From contig NC_135361.1 of NCBI RefSeq assembly GCF_051622035.1, forward strand, positions 5,089,001 through 5,153,000: a stretch of 64,000 nucleotides of DNA. The letters run 5' to 3'. Positions within the stretch are counted from its first letter, which is position 1. Each line of letters begins with the position of its first letter. Shown here in pieces: positions 43,915 to 56,090 of the stretch. The notes beneath the pieces are model-generated. The model did not search any database and was not told where the DNA came from. It was given only the letters and a program-made list of their open reading frames with translations. A program made the position numbers and the translations under genes. The stretch is from Arctopsyche grandis (lineage: Eukaryota > Arthropoda > Insecta > Trichoptera > Hydropsychidae).

Positions 43915-44132
43915 ATATAATTTCGAAAGAGACTTTGTATTTATGTATGTATGTAACCTTCGTTCGATAGTTTGTTTTTTCGATTCATAGGCGCCGAATC
44001 AATTTTTTTCGATTCAAAGGATTCGAAGTCCCCAGGGGCGAAGGCTCCAGGGGCGCAGCCACCACCGGGGGCGCAGCCACCACCGGGGGCACAGATGCCG
44101 GATTCTGGTATACATATAATTTCGAAAGAGAC
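43915..44132. mobile_element. 180 bp insertion with 19 bp direct repeats
   Basis: ATATAATTTCGAAAGAGAC occurs at 43915-43933 and 44114-44132 exactly. The 180 bases between hold two tandem copies of an 18-base GC-rich unit (GGCGCAGCCACCACCGGG, 44052-44087) with partial units at the sides, and a TATGTATGTA tail. A long duplication and a tail suggest target-primed retrotransposition. Confidence 0.6.
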
Positions 44133-44530
44133 AGTTGCTACACAATGTCCAGTGCACTTAAAGAAGTATGGAACATTGTAAGCTTGGTTTAACGACGAAA
44201 GACAGGAAATAGAATACGTGGGTAAGAAGTATGACAAGGATTGTGGGTACATATATGTAGTGGATAGAGTGAAGAGATTGAAATGGCAATGACCGGGCCA
44301 CGTGGCTAGAAGAATGGATGAAAGGTGGAAAAAATAAGTGCTAGAATGGTACTCTAGGGAATGCAAAAGGGTAAAAAGAAGACCGCAGATGCGTAGAAAG
44401 ATGCGCAGACGAAATTAGAAAAATGTGGAGGGTAAGATGGATGAGAGAGAAGAGATAGAAAGAGATGGATGAAAACAGAGACATGTGAAAGCGTGTTGGA
44501 CAGGCTTTAATCCAGCAGTGGATGGTGAAT
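44133..44530 (+). pseudogene. RTE-type LINE C-terminal remnant
   Basis: Follows the 640-1015 remnant word for word (CAATGTCCAGTGCACTTAAA, AGAGATTGAAATGGCAATG, AAGACCGCAGATGCG) with frameshifts and stops. Confidence 0.7.
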
Positions 44531-44562
44531 GGATGTAGATAATGAGTACACAGCTATAAATA

Positions 44563-45703
44563 ACACTGTTCAGAGACGAGATACGACTTTTCTTATAGAT
44601 ATATGCCCAGTAAACACGAATCTGGTAATAAAAATGTTGATTGGCTCGAGATTTGGAGATATATGTGTTTTTTAAATCGCCCGATTTTACTATATCTTGG
44701 TGTTGTTCGTTCGATGTCTCAAAATCTGTCAATTTCGTGTTCAAAATGATTATTGGAATCTATAGTCGGGTATTTTATCTTTCATTTGTAGTATTTTTAA
44801 GCAATCAAATCTATTGATAACGGGCTTACCTCGATAAAATAAACGAATTTTTGTTATTAATCCACAAGAATAGTCAAAATATGATTTTTCTAAGTGAAAT
44901 TTTATTTAATTCTCATATAAAGACAATTTAATATATTATCCCTATTAATTCAAACCAATTACACTGTTCGACACAAAAATTGTTCAGAGACGAGATATGA
45001 CTATGCCCAGATCTTTGCCCAGTTAAACGAATCTGGTAATAAAAAATGTTGATTGGCTCGAGATTCGGAGATATGTATATGTATGTGTTTTTGAAATCGC
45101 GCGATTTTGATAACTGGCTCACCTCGATAACTATCCACAAGAATAGTCGAAATATGATTTTTCTAAGTGGAATTTTATTTAATTCTCATATAAAGACAAT
45201 TTATTATATTATCCCTATTAATTCTATTCAGATTCGTGTAAATACTAGTACGAGCTTTGAGCTCGCAATTTTATCGATTTAAAATTCAACACACAATTAA
45301 CCCTTTAAACGAAAATAAAAATAGTGTGGCCAGAACACTATTCCAAAAATCATATTTCAATAGAAAATACTCAATATTAAATAGTATTAACGGTGGGAAA
45401 AGATCCCAAGTGAAAATACATACTTTTGACTTTTGATTTGAACTGGACGACTACTTCGAGAGATTTAAAAACTGTTAAGTACTACAAATGAAAGATAAAA
45501 TACCCGACTATAAATTCCAATATTCATTTTGAACGAGAAATTGACAGATTTTGAGACATCGACCGAACAGCACCAAGATAAACAAAAATCTCCAAATCTC
45601 GAGTCAATCAACATTTTTTATTACCAGATTCGTATTTACTGGGAATAGATCTATAAGAAAAGTCATATCTCGTCTCTGAACCATTTTTCGTGTCGAACAG
45701 TAT
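44563..45703. mobile_element. long terminal-inverted-repeat elements, composite
   Basis: Left end ACACTGTTCAGAGACGAG; a second left end (ACACTGTTCGACAC) lies at 44960; right end GTCGAACAGTAT at 45691-45703. Arms contain ACACGAATCTGGTAATAA and CGAGATTTGGAGATA with their complements. Best read as one element inserted in, or rearranged with, another of the family of 35225-36163. Confidence 0.65.
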
Positions 45704-48037
45704 AATCATTCCCGTTTGTGTTTTTTTTTCTGTTTTGTTCTTTTTAATTAATTATAACATATTCTATTAAAAAAAAATTATTCAAAATCTACTATTGCTG
45801 TGCTATGAGCATTGAAATCAATAATCATATATTTATTCTATTTATTGTGGTTTTTTATGACTTTAAATACACTTATTATTAATTATCAAAAGTAAAATTT
45901 CATATTTTCCCCGTATTTTATGTATTTAATTAGACAGTTTTATTTACCATTACGTTTTTAAGGATTGGTTTAATGTCCCAATTATTTTTATCGAAACGTA
46001 CCAATATGAGTGGGAAATGATTTTTAAAATCCGAACTTAACAACTTTAAGAGTAAATTTCAAAAGATTTACAGTATGTTAAGTAATGCTAAATAAATCCT
46101 ATATTTTTTTGACGCAGAACCATGTCTATCCGTTTTAGACATGACACGAATAGACACGAACGCATTTACGTAAATTAGCTATGAATCCAATATTATCTAT
46201 CTGATATGAATAATCATTACAAATAGTTTCGTAGTGATAAAAATTAGTTAGCTTGCTGAAATATATAACGTCAAAATAAATAAATTTTCTTAAAAAAATT
46301 GGTATTTTGAAAGGAATTCTAACCAAGAATTTTATCATTAATCATAAGGGGAAATGGAAAATCCATTTTTATCTATTTTTGTGGAACATATTGGAAGTCT
46401 TAATAATCGTATTATTACAAAGAGGCTCTAAATTTAGTGGTCTAATTCTGTGATAGACTAATAAATTCGAAGTAGTTGAAAGTACGGGTGCTAAGACAAA
46501 AGCCTCCCTGTGGACCACCCCCTTGATCTACCCCTGTGATCTACGGCGAGCTAAAACGTTAATTATTATGTCGTGCTCGAGACCAAACTGAATCGCGTAA
46601 ACGTGAAATAAAGTATTGTGCAAAACTGTCTGCGAGATTGAGAGTTTTATTAAATTTCCATTGGAAATGAAATTCATCAGTGTCCCATCTGCTCAAACCA
46701 ATTTTGATATAAAAAATTGCTTATTGAGATTTAAATTCAATAATTCAAAATGTTTCTTATTGAATACATTAATAGTAATATACTTATATAATACTTTCAT
46801 AGTTAATTTTCTTTTGAATGTTGCAGTAAAATACCAATATAAATCAAATTTTGTATTGCTTGTTTGAAAGATGTATAAATTTGTACGAATGCGTGTATAT
46901 TTACTTTTTACAATTTTCTTAGAAAAATAAGAGAAGCTTTGCGTGGGTTTTTTTTAATAAAAAATGAATTCTTATAACAAAGTCGATAAGAAAATAAGAG
47001 TCACAAATAACAGAATCGCATTATAATGTCTAAAGAGTTCGAAAAAAGTTATTGCTGTATTATATTACGTGAAAAGATTTCAAAATTTGATACACACGTT
47101 CATTAAAATAGCATCATTTTTAAAACGTACATACATACATATCTATTTCAAGCTTTTTTTATTTTTTTTTCGGTACCGATGTCTTTATTGTCGGTCTGTT
47201 ATTGCGTGCCAAGTAACCATTGCCACTCTTATCTGTGTTGATAATTGATGCGATTCCCCGACGAGCGCTAATAGATCCCCATTGGATCGATCGTTCAGAT
47301 TATCAACGAATTCTGTATATGTATGTATATATTTTATATACAGGGTGGGAGGGTAATGTCTGCATTTACAAAACTCGCTGATTGAACGATTGTTCAGCAG
47401 CTCGTCGAATGCAATTTGTCGACAATGTCAAAAGTGAACGTCGATAACGAGTCGATGAATAGAGACGACAACGCATCCGTAATTAATTTCGACGTGAATA
47501 TTCAAACAGACCGCTCTAGAGATTCGCTCAAAGTATCTGTAGATGTGTACTTACTTGTTGGGGGTGGGAATTTTCTTTTCGGTGCCGGAAAAATCTCTGA
47601 ATATCAACGCTGTATTTGGGTCGCAAAAAGGGATCTCTCTCTCTCGCTCTCTCTTGTTATCTGGCTGTGTGTGCAATTGCCGCTGGAGCAGTGCCAATTT
47701 CTCTATTTTGTTTCATTATGTTCAAATTAAGCACAGAAATTAGCAGCGGACTAGTAGTATCTCCGCGTAGCGAATTCGCTCGAGGAAAATCAGGTCTCGG
47801 TTGACGACTGCTATTACCGAATTTGACCCATTTGCGAGGCGACTTTACGTTGACCTATTTGACTCAAAGTCAAAATCGACAGTACATATAATAGTGCTTG
47901 ATTTGATTTGTCTCTATTCGACTTGAACCGCTTCTGTTGCTGTTCGATTGTGTAATTTCAGGTTATTTGTCTCTTGAACACGTTCAAAAATTTAACAGCT
48001 TTGTATTATGGGAAACTTTTGAGTTTGAATTGGGTTT
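45704..48037. other. unique block with one possible exon
   Basis: AT-rich to 47160, then GC-richer to 48000. The only coding-like stretch is 47425-47535 (see next entry). A TATACAGGGTGGGAGGG motif at 47338 resembles the end of a common insect repeat. A CT-rich run lies at 47633-47660. Confidence 0.4.
47425..47535 (+). CDS. possible coding exon, unrecognised
   Basis: From the ATG at 47425 the frame reads MSKVNVDNESMNRDDNASVI and continues polar and acidic for about 37 residues. It then turns into low-complexity sequence that looks intronic (from about 47536, near AAAGTATCTG). The sudden change in composition suggests a first coding exon ending there. No family is recognised and no partner exon was found. 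Confidence 0.2.
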
Positions 48038-48450
48038 GGTGCATCCGCTCTAAAATCGCCAGAAAAACGAACGACAGATTAACAGAACGGCAGCTTTAAA
48101 CGTAATTCTCGCATTCTCGAATGATAGATTGCACATCAGATGACGAGTAACCTTTCGATGTGCACAGATGCAATTATTAAAATGGTAATTATTAAAATTG
48201 AGTTGGATCTTTCTGGCGAGTTTAATAAGGCAAGATTCGGAACTTATCGAATCTTGCTTTATTAAACTCGCCTTAAAGACCCAACTCAATTTTAATAATT
48301 ACCATTTTAATTATTGCATCTGTGCACATCGAAACGTTACTCGTCATCTGATGTGTGAATCTATCATTCGAGAAGACGAGAATTGCATTTAAAGCAGCCG
48401 TCCGTTAATCTGTCGTTCAATTTGTCTGGCGATTTTAGAGCGGATGCACC
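48038..48450. mobile_element. foldback element, copy 3 (near-perfect hairpin)
   Basis: 413 bp: left arm from GGTGCATCCGCTCTAAAATC to about 48243, right arm back to GATTTTAGAGCGGATGCACC at 48450. The arms match through GATTGCACATCAGATGACG and AATTACCATTTTAAT to a centre near AACTTATCG. No transposase. Each arm is a shorter form of copies 1 and 2. Confidence 0.8.
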
Positions 48451-49270
48451 GCATCCGTTTGAATTACATATTTATTTAATTTATTATTTATAATAAGTAT
48501 TAAATGTGGCAACTTCAAATTGATAAATTCACTTGCAACACAGATTAACCAAATCGTCATAAATGAAATCAAAGATTTGTTTGAATTATGATCGAAACTT
48601 TCAAATAGTCCAAACTTTAAATAAATAAATATGTTTGGTTAAGAAAAATGAAATTTATTTATTATTACGAATTTACTTTAATACATTTATGACATTATTC
48701 ACCTAAGATTTATTTTTACTTATTTAAGATTCAATCCAGAATGACATTTTTAGGAATCGTAACCACAAACAGTTATTTAATCCACGAATTTCTTTTGAGT
48801 TACCGGTATATACCGGTATACCGGTAGTAGGAAAAATAATTGGCCATTTACCGAATTTAGTGGCAAATTGCAATCCCTAGAATGTATGTATATACACAAA
48901 TTGTATCTACACAGATAGCCTAATCATTCATATGTCTATAGATTTGAATGGGCATTGCTCGGGCTAGTAAAAGTTGAATAAAAAAGTAACTAGTAAAAAA
49001 AAACAAGATTTTAAAAGTTTCGCAGATTTAATTTAGAATATTACAAGTAATTTTATCAAATTAAAAACTAGATTTGCATATCTTACAAGCAAATAAACAT
49101 CAATATACATATTTATGTATAGGTATACAGATATTAATTTATTATTTTATAATAATAATAACAATAAAATTACCAGTGTGACCTGACAGGTTGCCCCAAA
49201 ACGTCACACTAGTTTTACAAAACAAAAGAAAGAAAATAACTAAATAAAAATACCAATTTTTCATCTCATT
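48451..49270. other. no gene; ACCGGTAT cluster
   Basis: AT-rich. At 48801-48827 CCGGTA occurs three times with palindromic spacing. Possibly the end of an unrecognised transposon. Confidence 0.35.
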
Positions 49271-50245
49271 CAAACAGTCACCATGTCATGGTTCAATTAT
49301 TGATTTAGATCAATTATTGTATAAAATAATAAATAATAAATCATTTTATGTTTCCTTTATTTATTTAATTTATTGAAATGCAGTTTATCTAAATTTTACA
49401 CCAACAATGTAGACTTGAGCATCATTCCTGTTGTCACGAAAAACTGTCTGTGTATAATTTGTAATAATTATGCACAGTAATCTGAAATCTATAGATATCT
49501 CTATAGACATCTCTATAATTTCGTATTTATTATATGTATAAAAATTGTACACAAAAAAAAAATCTAAAAAATAATCCATAGATGTCTCTATGATTATTGT
49601 TTCTGATTAATTGTTATATGCTATATATTCTGATTGTATGTGTATTATTTTATTTCTGATTTCTGATTGTTTATGTATTCTGTATTTCGTTATCGTCCAC
49701 CCGTCGCATTGGAGCAATCTATAATGACGAGTGTATATTGACTGTAACAATAAAATAAAATACAGATTGATCAAATATGCTATACAAAATTTGAAAAATA
49801 TCTAATACGATTTAATCTAATATCATCTACATATATCTAATCTGTTGTTAAGTTATTGTTTTTACTTTATCTATGTACTTACATAGATAAAGTAAAAAAC
49901 AATAACTTGACAGATTGGATATATGTAGATGATATTAGAATCGTTATTGTTAGAAAGTTATTGTTTTTATTTTATCTATGTACGTAGTAACAATAGATGA
50001 AGTTTTGTGATCGTACGAAAATTTGAACTCGAGATTTTCACTGATTCGAACTCAGAATCGATCAGTGATCACGTTTTCATGATCTAGAAAAAATGTACAT
50101 ATATGTGTCTGTGTATTTTGGAGATTTTTTGAACCACTTTTAGTCCTATCAAACTGAAACTTAGTATCGGTTACTGATATTCTTATCGAAACGACGTACA
50201 TTTTTTTCAAATTTTTTAGTCGACCGGAAATGGTGCCTTAACGAC
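49271..50245 (+). repeat. dispersed repeat R2, copy c, with nested SINE
   Basis: The left part ends at GAGCATC (49423) and resumes at ACAGATTGATCAAATATG (49762), matching continuous sequence at 19660-19700, so the SINE between was inserted later. The core start is duplicated as a palindrome (49814-49942) before the usual run to ACCGGAAATGG. Confidence 0.7.
49425..49760 (+). mobile_element. SINE-B, 5'-truncated, nested in R2
   Basis: Begins at TTCCTGTTGTCACGAAAAAC, follows the 3' half of 13508-13955 and ends CACCCGTCGCATTGGAGC...ATAATGACGAG and AATAAAATA. Confidence 0.8.
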
Positions 50246-50265
50246 CGAGCTATGCTGCTGGCTGT
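50226..50265 (-). mobile_element. SINE-A head fragment, minus strand
   Basis: Minus strand CAGCAGCATAGCTCGGTCG with nothing of the body. It abuts the R4 block at 50272. Confidence 0.6.
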
Positions 50266-50271
50266 ATACAT

Positions 50272-50477
50272 ATGTATTATATAATGCTCTATTTATTTCT
50301 TCGATTCCAAATTTTCGTTTGTCTCGGTATTGAAAGTACCGTATATTCAAATTATGGCATCTTAATATATGTATATAAAGATCCAATGTAATAGTGAAAT
50401 ATTGAATATATCAGTTGTTCCTGGGAGGAATCGAGTAGGAGGAAATTGAGCGGGCTTTAGCGAGCATTTTCAGGATG
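50272..50477 (+). repeat. repeat R4
   Basis: About 200 bases almost identical to 31011-31208 (ATAATGCTCTATTTATTTCT ... GAGCGGGCTTTAGCGAGCAT), here without the palindrome. Both copies lie beside SINE-A sequence. Confidence 0.75.
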
Positions 50478-50934
50478 TAAGTACACAGGCCACGAGGAGC
50501 CCTCGAAGAGAAAGGCCTGCTGAAAATTGGCCGCTTTTCGTTCAATTTCGAAGAGTAGAAGAGGAGTAAGAAGGGCCACCGGAAATAAATATGGCGAGAG
50601 GAGTCCGCTCAAAGGCGATGCAAAGTTGTCTCGTCGGCGTAATAAGAAGCCCTCGGGTACGGTCGCCTACCCTCTTATTTATTTTTATATATGTATTTTT
50701 TTTTTTTAGCAAAGACCGTCTGTTATTTTCCTTTAAAAGTTAGGGGGAGGGGTGGGGGATGGTGGGAAAAGTGAGGGCAGTTATCCCTCACCTTCCGTGT
50801 CATTTGCTCGAGTGAGTTTGCCGAACCGGCTGCTGTCGTGTGTGCCGGATAATCAAACGATTTTCGGGTATTTCTATTCGCATTGAAAATATTCGATTTC
50901 TATTGCACAACATTTACATATTACATCGAGAATG
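50478..50934. other. no gene recognised
   Basis: GC-richer unique block. A short plus frame at 50527-50709 is basic and ends in a poly-T run; not convincing. Confidence 0.35.
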
Positions 50935-51790
50935 TAGCTTTGTAAACCGAATGCGTTGAAGGCAATGCATGGTAGAAGTGCTAACATTTTGGGAGAGAAA
51001 TCGTAATTATACATATATACTAGTGTTGTGCCCGTTGATTTCAATGGGTTTTATCGAAAAGGAATTGATGCACGAATTAAAATATAGTTATATGTTATCC
51101 ATCTATATACATATATAAAATTGTATGTTTGTCTGTCTGTCTGTCTCGAAACGGCTCCTAAACCACTGAACCGATCGCGATGGAACTGTCAGAATTTTTT
51201 GTATGCATGTCCGGGAAGATAATTGTGAAAAAAATGGGATAAAACCTCTTAATAATAATATTTGTTATTACAATTTTATCGACGCCAAAATTTGAAGCGT
51301 CAGTGTGTTGTTAATAAAATGTGTAAGTTAGTAACCAACTTACGCGCACGCATGCCAACGTACAAATACATAACGTACCACTCATACCAACCTTACATTA
51401 CGTACCACTCATAACAATCCCACATATTTATAAAAATCAATGGTTGTCTATTTGTCACGTATGCGTTCCAATACTTTAATATAATTTAATTTGATTATTA
51501 GGTATTAATTTGAAACTGAAACATTCACTTATCGAATCGCATCGAGAAACGGAAACGGGAACGGGAATTGCATGCGTTATTGTACAATGGAACTTTCAGG
51601 ATTTATTGTATGCATATCCGGGAAGATAACTGTGAAAAAACCTCTTAATAATAATATTCGGAATTACGATGATTTCTTATAAGAGTATTCCAATTCATCT
51701 GATTTCATTGTTAAAATGATTCCTACCAAATTGGCCACATATCCTCTTTAGGCACCGACCATTATTTGAATTTTATTTAAAAAAAATAGG
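50935..51790 (+). mobile_element. R5 block, Helitron-like element and SINE fragment
   Basis: 50935-51060 (GGTAGAAGTGCTAACATTTT, TTGTGCCCGTTGATTTCAAT) recurs at 61915-62050. 51102-51675 is a Helitron-like copy starting TCTATATAC, with TGTATGCATGTCCGGGAAG present twice and no clean CTAG end. 51680-51790 matches the middle of the SINEs. Confidence 0.6.
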
Positions 51791-53264
51791 ACATACATAT
51801 GTATACAAGTTTAACTAGTTAGATTTATTGCATAGATGCATGTATGTATGTAAATACATACATTTACATAAAAATTAACGTAAATTAGATAAAAATAAAT
51901 ATGTAAATGGGGGCATTTAAAAGAGTTTCCCGGACTATAGTATTTAATGGAATAATCTAGGATTCCAAAATTTTCGGGGTTTTACAATTATGTTAGTGTA
52001 TATGTATATGTATATGCCATCTTGCTGCAATTTTAAATTCAAAAAATGTAATGTATCAGACTAAATAAATTTATTTTTCATTTTTTTCTGTATTATATTT
52101 ATTGGTATCGCATTATTATTATATGTATGCATGAAGGGTATCTTATAAAAACGTCAAAGTCAACTTTTTTAATTCCACTTATTTACTCCAATTCTTAGTA
52201 ATTCTATCTTCATTATTTATAGCAAAAAATAAATTGAATTATTCGTTAATATTTCGCCGGCTTCTTCTTGCTGAAAAAAATATTTATATTATACGTAAAG
52301 AAGGATCGTTTTCATGTCTTAAAAAATATAAATATATAAAATTTTTCGTTTTTTATTGCATATACATACTCCTTATACACATACAAACATAAATAGATTT
52401 AAATATTTTGAACATCGTTGGTTAATTTGACCTAAAATCCGTATCGTTTGACGTCAGCTGGTGACGCCAAACAATGTGTTAATTAAGATTAGTCGTTGTT
52501 ATGTCGCTATTACTATTTCTGTCTAAAAACACACCGAGAATCGATGGATTTTTCAACAGGCTTTTAAAAAAAATACTAATCTTGAGTAGCCTATATGGTG
52601 TGGTTATATGTGAATGTTCATATAATAGTAAAAATATGGAAAAAAATCTTTTGTCACTGATATTTTTGCATCAGAGAATTTTCTCCTTAGGGTTTGCGTA
52701 TATATATGTATGGTTCCGCGCGATGTTGAGCTAAAAATAAAGAGTAAAAACCCTTGTTGAGGGGTGTGTTTTTCAAACTCACCCTCGACCGGCTCAAATT
52801 CGAGGGAAAACGCAAACGACAAAGCGGCTCGGTTCCGGCGACGTCAAAGAAATTTCCTCACAATTTTTCACGTGCTTCACGCCGAAAGCAAACAGTCCAC
52901 GTGGTTAGATGCACTGTCGTGTGTTTGCACGGTTACTTTCTTCGGTTTTTCTTTTATGTTATTATTTTTTTGTGTTTGTGATACCCTTCAGAGTTGCTTA
53001 TTTGAAACTCGAATAAACGCACGAGGTTTTCCACACAGAGCTTTCCACCTCGCCCTCTATTCAAACATAATTAACATAAACTTTTTTAACAGATTTTGAT
53101 TAATCATTTTAATATATGTACATACAAACAATATGCCTTAGGTTTAATAGCGTTTTTCTTATTTAATTGTAACTCTTTAAGTCACATAGTAGAAAAAATG
53201 TAAGAGCGTATTGAAAATTATTATAAAATGTTCATAATATATTTTATATTTTCTTATAACAGTT
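51791..53264. other. no gene recognised
   Basis: AT-rich, with a GC-richer part at 52740-53060. Overlapping plus frames there (52754-52981 and 52764-53099) and a minus frame show no domain. Confidence 0.35.
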
Positions 53265-54300
53265 ATTACTTTATCTATGTACGTAGTAACAATAGATGAA
53301 GTTTTGTGATCATGCGAAAATTTGAACTTTTGAAGATTTTGACTGATTCGAACTCAGAATCGATCAGTGATCACGTTTTCATGATCAAGAAAAAATGTGT
53401 TTGTGTCTGTGTATTTTGGGGATTTTTTGAACACCGTTATTCTTATCTAACTGAAACTTAGTATCGGTTACTGAAATTCTTATTGATACGACGTAAATTT
53501 TTTTCAAATTTTTAAGTTGACCGGAAATTGTACCTCCCCTTATACATAAGTGTCCCCTTTTTATTAAAGTTTTTGAATTCAATTATCTCCCAAACCGCTA
53601 ACTAAATTGGACTGAATTTTTTTTACATGCAATAGAAATTATAAATTTTATACCCTAATACATATTTTTAGTACATTTACTCTAGGGAATCGAGGTTTTA
53701 TATGTTTTGCTCAGGAAACTTTTGGTTTATTGCACTGAAGTTTTATATCTAGAAGTTTAAATTTAATACCAAGTTATATACATATAAAATTTGGTAAGCA
53801 CCCGTCAACCAGAAGTGGCAATATACTCTTGTTCGATTATTTTTATTATTTTTTAAATATTTGTACATTAACCGGAAGTAGTAGTTTTACTCTGGAGAAT
53901 CAAGGTTTGTATGTTTTTCTAAGAAACCTTTTGATTTATTGAACTGAAATTTCATATCTACAAGTTTAATCTTAATACCAAGTTATGTATAAAATTTGGT
54001 AAGCATTCGTCAACCGGAAGTGGCAGTTTACTCTTGTTCGATTTTTCGTCCACCTTTTTTTTCGAGCCTTAAACAAGTGTGCTCTTCACGAAAAAAATCA
54101 AGTATAATTCTAAACTAAAAAAAAAATCACCAAATTTAATAAACCGGAAGTGGGATTTTTACCTCTTAGAAAGATCAAAAATGTTGTGGCCACTATTCTG
54201 TCCATACCCCTGAACGTATCAAGTTGAAAATTTATATTTGTATTCTTTATGTACTAACTTAAGGTTATAAGGTTATAACTGATATAAGGTTTTGGTTAGT
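53265..54300 (+). repeat. dispersed repeat R2, copy d (longest right part)
   Basis: Full core plus a right part in which a unit of about 150-200 bases with ACCGGAAGT and TTTACTCTGGAGAATC words is repeated with divergence (53690-54150). No coding frame of note. Confidence 0.7.
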
Positions 54301-55889
54301 ACTATTTTTTTAAGTATGTATGTGTATTGGTAGTCTATCATCTTCTCCTTAAGTTGTTTTTGACATCTACTAAATTATCTACGAAATTCTATACTTAAAG
54401 TATAGTCTTTTGAAGTTGGTATTAATATGTGCATCTCAAAAGTTATTTTTAATAATTCACGTGAGTTTATAGTGAACGTATTATTCCATACGGTTGATAT
54501 TCGTACAATCGTGCCATATATTCGTGTTATCTTTTGTAATGACGTTTAAATATTGGATATATTGAAGACATGATACGCATTGCTTTGAACCATATATAAT
54601 ACACAAACGATGTGTGCTTCCGTTCAATATCTAAACACCGATCAAACATAGTCGATTGTTTGATCTGGTTTAGATTACCTGTGGGTACGAATATGTTTAT
54701 TCATATAAACAGACAACAAAGCCGATCCACCCCAGTTTTGATTTTATCCGTCGCTAATTTATAAATCTAGCTCAGATTACTAATGACCCATAACTCTCAT
54801 TGCGAGTCTTGTCTATATGGTGATGTAACGTTTTCCTATCGTTAGGGACGCTTCAAGTGTATTGTTCTCATATTCTTATCTGGCTAATTCAAATTTGATT
54901 TCGGTTCACATGTTTATAACGTACATATGTAGTTCAGTTCTAATAGGTCTTGAATTCAGACATAAAATAAAATGTTAATATAAAAAGTAAGTTGTTATTA
55001 TTATTTATTTATGGAATACGTATATGTTTTATATAAATGGAAATTATTTTTAGACGATAAAAGTAATTGACAGCATCATGTTATGGACAGCAAAACTTAC
55101 GGTAATATTATCAAAGACCTTGTATTGAATTATATTGTAATAATATGATATACGTAAATAAGAAATAATTAAAAAAAAAATGATACACGAGAGTTTCAGA
55201 TTTTTTGATGTAATGGAATAAGTGGTAGCCCTGGTGTCATTTTTTGCATTTTTGTTAAAATAATCCCGAAAAACTTAAATGATTTATTTTTTTTATTTTT
55301 GTAACCAACTTTGTCCATAGATGGTGCTTATAAAAATTTTAAACGTTCAATATTGTACGTTTTGGAAGAAAAATTGACACAACTCCCCCTTGAGACGCTA
55401 GCGTACAAAGCGAGTCAATGTGTGACTCACCGGTGAGTCACTTGCGTACAAAAAAGGGTAGCAAAAAAGTTAAAAACATCTGTTTTACTGGCGTTATATT
55501 ATATTTTTTAAACGTATTTTGAGGGTTTTAAATATTTTAATGTGCTTATGCAATCAATTATTACTTATTCCTGTGGTTCTCAAGTACAGCTACTAAACAC
55601 CACCAGCCCTATAAACAATATGATAGTGGGAATTGACTATCCTTCTTGATCTTCAATCTTTAAATAATCTAGAAATAATGTTATAAAATTTATTACTTAA
55701 AACCTTGGCTCACGGAAAGATGAAATGATATAAAAGCAACCCAAGGTTTTAAGTTACATATTAATTTCATCATTTCTAGCTATAATGCATATTTATGAGA
55801 TATTGTGTGAAAAAGATTAGTTTTACAAGAAAAAGAAAAAAAGAAAAAGAAAAAGTTATATGTAGGTGTTAAAACAATTCAAATTTAGC
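54301..55889. other. no gene; two palindromes
   Basis: Perfect 20-base palindrome at 55422-55441 and an inverted pair ACTTAAAACCTTGG / CCAAGGTTTTAAGT at 55695-55755. Otherwise AT-rich. Confidence 0.4.
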
Positions 55890-56090
55890 AAAACGAGTGG
55901 GGGTGGAAAGTCAAATAAATAAGGCTACAGGCTAATGACAAAGAAAAAGCTGTCACCGACTCCAAATTTTTTGAATTTTTAATCATGTTTATTATGATAA
56001 TATTTCACTATAGACCTAGCGGACACATTTAAAATCCAAACCTCGCAAAATAGATATGTATCAAAGCGATTCGGAAGAGTTTAGCAAGGA
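55890..56090 (-). repeat. dispersed repeat R3, minus strand
   Basis: Reverse of 17960-18180: AACGAGTGGGGGTGGAAAG, CAGGCTAATG and CCTCGCAAAAT words. Confidence 0.6.
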
